Assembly: GCA_013821665.1 (NCBI GenBank)
Contig: JACDGI010000011.1
Location: forward strand, 1-32,098
Source: Anaerolineae bacterium
GTDB taxonomy: Bacteria > Chloroflexota > Anaerolineae > Aggregatilineales > Phototrophicaceae
Reading direction: 5' to 3'
DNA: 32,098 nucleotides
Part shown: positions 26,478-32,098 of the stretch, piece after piece
Position numbering within the stretch: the stretch's first letter is position 1
Layout of the letters: each line of letters opens with the position of its first letter
Notes under the pieces: generated by a model
The model's input: only the letters and a program-made list of their open reading frames with translations
What the model was told of the DNA's origin: nothing
Database searches by the model: none
Position numbers and translations under genes: made by a program

Positions 26478-27500
26478 ATGCGTAGATTTTTCACTTTACT
26501 AATTTGGTTTGGCCTATTCTTTCCGTTGGCGTTGTCGGCCATGATCATGTCATCCATGCGCCCTTGGATTCTGGATCGCGCTTTCTATGAAGGCGTGGTC
26601 AATGATGACCGCGTGTATGATGTCCTCTTGAATGGCGAACTCGCTAATCAATTTAATCAGCAAATCTTCGCTGCCGACCAACTGCCCGTAGCAGCTTTGA
26701 ACAGCGCCCTACGCCAATTGATGACACCCAACGATCTACGAACACAATCCGCCTATGTGGTCAATGAACTGGTTGATTTCATTCAAGGGCGTGCCAGCAA
26801 GTTTGATATTTCAATTGATCTCGCCTCGGTTAAAACTGCCCTCAGCGGAGCAGCCGGTCAGCGTTTTGCCGCTACCTTGGCCGCGTCTTTGCCCTTCTGC
26901 CAGAGCGATCAAACGTCGATTGCGCCCGCTGGCACACTACCGCGCTGCATCAGTAGCCATATGTCGATTGCCGCCACAGCCGCTCAAATTGCCCATGCGC
27001 TGCCCGCCGCGCTGACAAATGCGCCTGACCGTTTGCTCTTGAGCAACACGCTCGATCTACAAACCGATTTGTCCTCGCTCGATTGGTTCTTGGGAGTAAC
27101 CGTTCGCAGCGGTTTGGATATGGCAATCGTGATGGTTATTCTCTTAACCGTTTTGGTCGGGATTCTGCTGTCTTACCTGCGTGGCAGCGATCTCTATGGC
27201 AGTTTGCGCTGGCTGAGTAAATCGCTTTTTGTTCCTGCTTCGATATTCCTGTTGGTCGGCATGATCTTAGCCAATCCTTTGGTTGCTAATGCCTTGCAAT
27301 CGACCGCTATTCAAGCCAGTGACGCTTTCAGCCAAGCCTTGGCGAATATGACCGTTTTGATCGTACAACGTGCGGGCAGCGGCCTTCTGCTGACAGGCGC
27401 TTTAACCGGTGTGATCGCTCTGGTGCTGTTTATGTTGTCGTGGCGTACCGATACCAATGAACGCTCGGCTGTGAAGATGGTACAGGTACAAATTAATTGA
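26478..27500 (+). CDS. Hypothetical membrane protein
   Basis: N-terminal TM, large soluble (probably extracytoplasmic) region, three further hydrophobic segments at the C-terminus. Confidence 0.8.
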   Translation: MRRFFTLLIWFGLFFPLALSAMIMSSMRPWILDRAFYEGVVNDDRVYDVLLNGELANQFNQQIFAADQLPVAALNSALRQLMTPNDLRTQSAYVVNELVDFIQGRASKFDISIDLASVKTALSGAAGQRFAATLAASLPFCQSDQTSIAPAGTLPRCISSHMSIAATAAQIAHALPAALTNAPDRLLLSNTLDLQTDLSSLDWFLGVTVRSGLDMAIVMVILLTVLVGILLSYLRGSDLYGSLRWLSKSLFVPASIFLLVGMILANPLVANALQSTAIQASDAFSQALANMTVLIVQRAGSGLLLTGALTGVIALVLFMLSWRTDTNERSAVKMVQVQIN

Positions 27501-27532
27501 ACCGTACAGTCGAAATTTGAGCCTGATTTCCC

Positions 27533-27563
27533 GTAGGGGCGTGGTCTCTGACCCGCCCTGTAC
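27533..27563. repeat. Dispersed palindrome with GTAGGG-type rim
   Basis: GTAGGGGCGtGGTC-tct-GACCcGCCCtGTAC, just after the stop at 27500. Confidence 0.7.
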
Positions 27564-27635
27564 AGAATGAATGGCCTCTAACACGTTTCACACATGCCGC
27601 TGGTTCAGATTTGTTCTTCACGCGAGAAATAAGAA

Positions 27636-27774
27636 TGCCCTGACACAATTTTGGTATTTTGTTGCTCACAACTTCGCCTTGTCTTTGAAGTCGCTTGAGC
27701 AGACTTGTCTGGCGATTAGCTGAGCGGCTTTAGCCCTCAGCGAGGCAAGCTGCGACATTATTAATTGTCAGACA
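27636..27774. mobile_element. Possible decayed MITE-like element
   Basis: Imperfect termini TGCCCTGACACAATT / AATTGTCAGACA with an internal hairpin CTGAGCGGCT-TT-AGCCCTCAG. Confidence 0.3.
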
Positions 27775-27792
27775 CACCATTATCCTCCGGCA

Positions 27793-28599
27793 TTAAGCGG
27801 GTCTCAACCTGACGAATAACAGCGGTGGCATGTCGTAATTCGCCCAATCGAACGCGTTCTTAATTGCGTCCGCCTCTGGCAGTTTTGGTTCCTCAATCCG
27901 ATCCATCACCAACCCACTCGCAAACGCGCTGTTCAACAGCACATGCAGCGGACGGTGCCAATAAAATTGCTCGCGCGGTTGCTCAGAAATCGCCAATCCT
28001 TTGCTGACATCCCACGACAAATAGCGCCGCACTTTGATCGCGTAGGTCGGCTTTTGAGCATAATCCGGCAGTTCCGGTTGCATCGCCATCGCCATCGCCA
28101 GCCCATTGAAACACGGATGCATCACCGTGAACACAAATCGACCTTCCGGCTTCAGCAGCTTGGCGACCGCCCGAAACAACGGCTCAATCGCAGGCATATC
28201 CATCAGCGCGTTATTGCACACCACCGCATCAAATCGCTGTTGATCCCCACCCGCCAGCGCCAACAGTTGCGCTTCATTGGTCGCATCAACAATATGATAA
28301 TCAATCCGCTCGTCCTGTTCGCTCGTCCGCGCCTTCGCCAGTTCGATCAACTTGGGACTGAAATCGGATGCCACCACCGTCGCACCCAACTCCGCTAATC
28401 TCCGGCTGAATTGACCGTTTCCACAGGCCACATCCAGCACCCGTTCACCCCCTTGGATGTTCAACATCTGTTCAACCATCGGCGCGATCAATGTCGTCTG
28501 CCAACCGCCACCACTGCCAATCCGTTTATCCCAAACCTCGGCGTTCGTATCCCAAATCTCACGCGACTCGTTGATCATTTTCTCGTCGTGTTCTTCCAT
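27793..28599 (-). CDS. Class I SAM-dependent methyltransferase
   Basis: GGERVLDVACGNGQFSRRLAELGATVVASDFSPKLIELAKARTSEQDERIDYHIVDATN. Confidence 0.94.
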   Translation of the reverse strand: MEEHDEKMINESREIWDTNAEVWDKRIGSGGGWQTTLIAPMVEQMLNIQGGERVLDVACGNGQFSRRLAELGATVVASDFSPKLIELAKARTSEQDERIDYHIVDATNEAQLLALAGGDQQRFDAVVCNNALMDMPAIEPLFRAVAKLLKPEGRFVFTVMHPCFNGLAMAMAMQPELPDYAQKPTYAIKVRRYLSWDVSKGLAISEQPREQFYWHRPLHVLLNSAFASGLVMDRIEEPKLPEADAIKNAFDWANYDMPPLLFVRLRPA

Positions 28600-28637
28600 A
28601 CTGTCCTCACTGATATTCGTATCCTAGAGCTTAATCT
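28547..28637. repeat. Direct repeat copy A (methyltransferase 5' end plus upstream region)
   Basis: Aligned to 29015..29104: GTATCCCAAAT(C/T)TCACGCGACTC(G/A)TTGATCATTTTCTCGTCGTGTTCTTCCATA..., nearly identical for about 55 bp then decaying. Confidence 0.9.
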
Positions 28638-28975
28638 GGCTGGCTCATTGTCACGATAATCGGGCCATTTAAATCAATGAAGCATCGTAAACGCGGGCTA
28701 TAGTCAAATAAAATTTCCAATTGTTTTTTGTGAGCATCCAACATCCGAATGATCTCACAATTGTTGATGTGCATCCATGAGGTTGCGACACCGCCCACCC
28801 GTACACTAATTGAAATATATCTATCCGGTTCATGCTGATTGAAACCCAGCGTGACAACGGTACCGTCATCACGCACATGTTTGTAATCGTGATAGCCGAA
28901 AGAAGCGTTACTGTCTTGAGCGGAATCAACAACCTCAAATAGAGTTAGCATTTCTGTTTCATCGAACTTTATCAT
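28631..28975 (-). CDS. Hypothetical protein, 114 aa
   Basis: ORF with plausible composition lying between two copies of a direct repeat; ATG overlaps the upstream mini-ORF stop (ATGA). Confidence 0.72.
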   Translation of the reverse strand: MIKFDETEMLTLFEVVDSAQDSNASFGYHDYKHVRDDGTVVTLGFNQHEPDRYISISVRVGGVATSWMHINNCEIIRMLDAHKKQLEILFDYSPRLRCFIDLNGPIIVTMSQPD

Positions 28976-29067
28976 GATCTTCTCTGGTTAGATTCAATTA
29001 TGGCTAGAGAATGTGTATCCCAAATTTCACGCGACTCATTGATCATTTTCTCGTCGTGTTCTTCCAT
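28972..29067 (-). pseudogene. Methyltransferase 5'-end duplicate, 31-codon mini-ORF
   Basis: MEEHDEKMINESREIWDTHSLAIIESNQRRS*; first 18 aa identical to the methyltransferase at 27793..28599. Confidence 0.75.
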
Positions 29068-29104
29068 AATGCCTCGCTGTTATTTTGGTATCTCGGCCTT
29101 AATC
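29015..29104. repeat. Direct repeat copy B
   Basis: See copy A at 28547..28637; offset 468 bp. Confidence 0.9.
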
Positions 29105-29490
29105 CATAAATGATTTATTCCCTCCGTAGTAAAAGAGAGGGTTAGGGTGGGGTGCGGCTCATAACTTGCGACTTCCAACTATTATCTTTTTGGTTTACTT
29201 TCGGTTAACCCGACAAACCATTTTATAACATACTACCAACCTTCACGCCTCTCTTGCTCTCTCAAAATGGTTAACGCCAATCGCTCCAAACAGTTACAAA
29301 ATGTTCTTCCAAATAGTAACCCGTTCGCCCTCGAAATCCCGTATCATATCGATAGGGTTGGGTGTACCCCTGTAGGGATTTGCCTTTGCTCCCTTTCCCC
29401 GTAGTAATAGGGCAAGGGTTGGGGTTAGGGTGCCTCCGCCGCACCTTAACATCCACCTACGCGCACAATCGGCACAAAATCCCATTGTGC

Positions 29491-29571
29491 CTGTGCCGTC
29501 TGTGCCGTCTGTGCCGTCTGTGCCGTCTGTGCCGTCTGTGCCGTCTGTGCCGCCTGTGCTGCTTGTTCCGC
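29491..29571. repeat. 9-bp tandem repeat (minisatellite)
   Basis: Six perfect CTGTGCCGT units followed by CTGTGCCGC, CTGTGCTGC, TTGTTCCGC. Confidence 0.95.
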
Positions 29572-29621
29572 TTATTGTGCCTGTTCGTGGAGTGCGCTTC
29601 AGCGCCCTTTTTATACTCAGG

Positions 29622-29639
29622 CAGGGGTTTGAACCCCTG
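29622..29639. repeat. Palindrome CAGGGGTT-TG-AACCCCTG
   Basis: 8-bp perfect arms; near-copy at 4122..4140. Confidence 0.75.
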
Positions 29640-29668
29640 ACGAGGCAGCACCATAAATTGGCATCATA

Positions 29669-29707
29669 CTGCCGCCGCCGCCACTGCCGCCGCCGCCACT
29701 GCCGCCA
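29669..29707. repeat. 15-bp tandem repeat
   Basis: CTGCCGCCGCCGCCA x2 then CTGCCGCCA. Confidence 0.9.
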
Positions 29708-29950
29708 TTAGAACGCCGATCACGCTTACTATTCCCTTGAGTCGCCTTCAGGCTATAGTCCCCTTATGGGGCGGCTTTATTCAACTTGCCGCAGGGTTTA
29801 TCCTGTGGCAAAACGCCGACACAAAATCCCAAATGTCACTGACAGCACTGACGACTATTCAGACATCTGAATCATTGAATCTGACGAATTTTCCGAATCA
29901 TGGTAGGCTTATCGTCTTGTAACTTGAAACTTGCATCTTGTGGCTAATCC

Positions 29951-31156
29951 ATGAAATTACTCGTCGTTTGCGCCTCACTCGATTTGACTCAGCCCTTCAG
30001 CGCCACCCCCGCATGGTGGCAATTGTTGAAAGCCTTCTACGAAATCGGTGTGGATGTCATCGCCACACCCTATCAAGGCCCTGCTATCGAGTCGCTCTGG
30101 TGGCGTGCCGCACCCAATCCCACCCAATGGCAGGGTGATTTATTCAAGGTGTTACGTGATGGAATGCGAACTGTAGGGATGAGGCAGGCCTCATCCGCCG
30201 CACCCGTTCCACCCGCTTCGCCATCTGACACCGAATCCGCCTCGGATAAACTGGTACGTCAAACCGTCCAAACCCTCATCACACCCGTTTGGGCACGTCA
30301 TCTCGACCGTCTCCTCACCCAGCAACCGGACATCGACGCGGTACTGATCCTCACCGCGCCTTTAAATCACTTGGTCGGTATCGCTTCCGAAATCCAACGC
30401 AAACATCACAAGCCCGTCTTTTATTATGACGGTGATGTTCCCGCCAGCTTGCCCAGCATGAGCGGTTTCGCCAGCGGCTTCCGTATTTATCAAGGGGCTG
30501 ATCCCGCTGAATACACCGCCATTATCAGCAACAGCAAAGGTGGCGAAGAACCTCTCAAAAAACTCGGCGCAAAAGCCGTTCATACCGTCTATTATGGTGC
30601 TGATCCTGAAGTCTTTAGCCCGATTCCGGTTCCCTCGCAGGACATTGATGTGCTGTTTTACGGGCATGGCCGTGAGTATCGCCAGCAGTGGGTTGAGGAT
30701 ATGCTGGCCGAACCTTCGCGCCAGATCACCGAAGCTCATTTCGCCGCCCGTGGTACTAAATTGGGCGATTTAGGCCACACCCAACTCTTGCCCTATCTCA
30801 GTTTTAGCAAGCTGCGCGAATACGCCTGCCGCACCAAGATCAACCTGTGCATCACCCGTCAAGCCCATGCCAGCGTCTATGGTTCGTCATCATCACGACC
30901 ATTTGAACTGTCGAGTATGGGTTGCTGTGTTGTCTCTAATCCCTATTTGGGCATCGAGGAATGGTTTGAACCCGGCAAAGAATTATTTGTGGTCAACTCA
31001 CGTGAGGAAGCCATCGACCGCTATCGTTATTTACTCGCCCACGACAGCGAACGTCAATCCATCGGCGCGGCGGCACGGGAACGTGTCCTCAAAGAACACA
31101 CCTTCCAGCACCGCGCCCGCCAGTTAGTCGGCATCATGCAGGGATATATTGGATGA
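29951..31156 (+). CDS. Glycosyltransferase (CgeB/GT4-like)
   Basis: VFYYDGDVPASLP, HTVYYGADPEVFSPIPVPSQDIDVLFYGHGREYR, SRPFELSSMGCCVVSNPYLGIEEWFEPGKELFVVNSREEAIDRYRYLLAHDSERQSIGAAARERVLKEHT. Confidence 0.9.
   Translation: MKLLVVCASLDLTQPFSATPAWWQLLKAFYEIGVDVIATPYQGPAIESLWWRAAPNPTQWQGDLFKVLRDGMRTVGMRQASSAAPVPPASPSDTESASDKLVRQTVQTLITPVWARHLDRLLTQQPDIDAVLILTAPLNHLVGIASEIQRKHHKPVFYYDGDVPASLPSMSGFASGFRIYQGADPAEYTAIISNSKGGEEPLKKLGAKAVHTVYYGADPEVFSPIPVPSQDIDVLFYGHGREYRQQWVEDMLAEPSRQITEAHFAARGTKLGDLGHTQLLPYLSFSKLREYACRTKINLCITRQAHASVYGSSSSRPFELSSMGCCVVSNPYLGIEEWFEPGKELFVVNSREEAIDRYRYLLAHDSERQSIGAAARERVLKEHTFQHRARQLVGIMQGYIG
30174..30196. repeat. Dispersed palindrome inside glycosyltransferase CDS
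   Basis: TGTAGGGATGAGG-CAGG-CCTCATCC; 8-bp perfect arms. Confidence 0.65.
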
Positions 31157-32034
31157 GCAAGGAATCGCTGCATATCGCGGCTATTCAGCGGGTTTACCCC
31201 AACCTTGAAATTCAAAGCGCTCAGCATCGCACTGGCGGTCAAAACAACGACATCCTGATCGTGAATAGTGCGCTCATTTTCCGCTTCCCACGCTATGCCG
31301 AAGCCTTCCAAGCGCTTACTGATGAAACCGCCATACTCAAACTGCTGCAAGCTAAATTACCGCTGCCCACACCCAATCCGATTTACGCCCACTTGGATGC
31401 ACTCGATTTCAATCAAGCGTTCGTCGGCTATCCCATGATCGCTGGTGAGAGCGTTGATATTTATCAGTTGGAATCGCGTTTCGATAGTCACACCTGTCAG
31501 CATTTAGCCGATCAACTGGCAGATTTTCTCAAAGCGCTGCATGGGATTTCACCGGCTCAATTGCCCATCAAACCTGCTCTCCATGATGATCGCGCCTATT
31601 GGACAGACCTCTACCAGCGCATCCATGCTAAGTTGTTCCCACTCATGCGCGCCGCTGGACGCGAACAGGTCATCAACCATTTTGAGCCGTATTTGGCCCT
31701 TGCTCAACATTTTGATTACACACCCGTTTTGCGTCATGGAGATTTTGGTACAGGTAACATCTTGTTTGATGCGACTGCCCAACAGTTTACAGGTGTGATT
31801 GATTTCGGGTCGGCGGCTCTGGGTGATCCGGCAACCGATCTCGCGGCGATTTATGGCTGGCGCGGACGCGGTGCAACCTTTGCTCGCCGTCTATTCAAGC
31901 GTTACCCTGAGCTTGAAGCTATGCTGTCCCGCGCTCAGTTTTACGCAGGTACATTTCTGCTTCAGGAAGCCTTATTTGGCTTAGAGAATAACGAGCCTGA
32001 ATTGATCGCTAGCGGCCTCGAACCGTATATTTAG
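31153..32034 (+). CDS. Aminoglycoside phosphotransferase (APH)-family kinase
   Basis: ATGA overlap with the glycosyltransferase; VLRHGDFGTGNILFDATAQQFTGVIDFGSAALGDPATDLAAIYGW kinase motifs. Confidence 0.93.
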   Translation: MSKESLHIAAIQRVYPNLEIQSAQHRTGGQNNDILIVNSALIFRFPRYAEAFQALTDETAILKLLQAKLPLPTPNPIYAHLDALDFNQAFVGYPMIAGESVDIYQLESRFDSHTCQHLADQLADFLKALHGISPAQLPIKPALHDDRAYWTDLYQRIHAKLFPLMRAAGREQVINHFEPYLALAQHFDYTPVLRHGDFGTGNILFDATAQQFTGVIDFGSAALGDPATDLAAIYGWRGRGATFARRLFKRYPELEAMLSRAQFYAGTFLLQEALFGLENNEPELIASGLEPYI

Positions 32035-32098
32035 CTGCAAATATCTGTATTGGGTGGCATGTGAGGAGGATTACGCAGGGGTATCATTTGGCCTCCTG

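Noticed and set aside
29491-29707. Possible CRISPR-like array
   Set aside because: Units are 9 and 15 bp with no spacers; plain minisatellites, and no cas genes present.
29457-29711. ORFs encoding VPSVPSVPS, CRLCRLCRL or RRHRRHRRH repeats
   Set aside because: Produced by the 9-bp tandem repeat, open in several frames because the unit is a multiple of three; no SD or domain.
1-32098. Phage-defence, toxin-antitoxin, integrase or biosynthetic cluster genes
   Set aside because: Scanned ORF products for nuclease, RT, integrase, NRPS/PKS, HEPN/PIN and similar signatures and saw none; no tRNA or rRNA recognised by eye.

Overview
The window looks like a chromosomal segment from a Chloroflexota-type bacterium (lineage inferred from gene content and Flp/SBP protein flavour, not proven). 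Most of it is ordinary housekeeping and transport content: a partial WD40 protein, a CAP+LysM secreted protein, two tandem Flp pilins, a MarR/quinone-reductase divergon, GNATs, a nitrilase, SRPBCC proteins, an amidohydrolase plus peptide SBP, MsbA-like ABC exporter and MFS efflux genes, an SBP-DppB-DppC-cytochrome c cluster, a TMEM175-like fusion, rho, methyltransferases, and a glycosyltransferase/APH-type kinase pair. Candidates most worth a second look: (1) a possible translation-attenuation leader in front of the MFS efflux gene. It has a 20-codon ORF with a strong SD, a perfect 10-bp inverted repeat that would sequester the MFS ribosome-binding region, and a perfect 8-bp repeat pairing leader codons with the MFS start codon. 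(2) A peptide-binding SBP whose motif order appears circularly permuted. (3) A dispersed family of palindromes with a constant GTAGGG/CCCTAC rim and a different core each time, including one inside a glycosyltransferase CDS. (4) A 138-bp MITE-like element with 17-bp TIRs. (5) A duplicated methyltransferase 5' end forming a mini-ORF that is ATGA-coupled to an unknown gene. (6) A TMEM175-like channel fused to a toastrack/LiaF-like domain. (7) A short pilin ORF missing from the supplied ORF track. All calls come from reading the sequence; no database search or folding was run.
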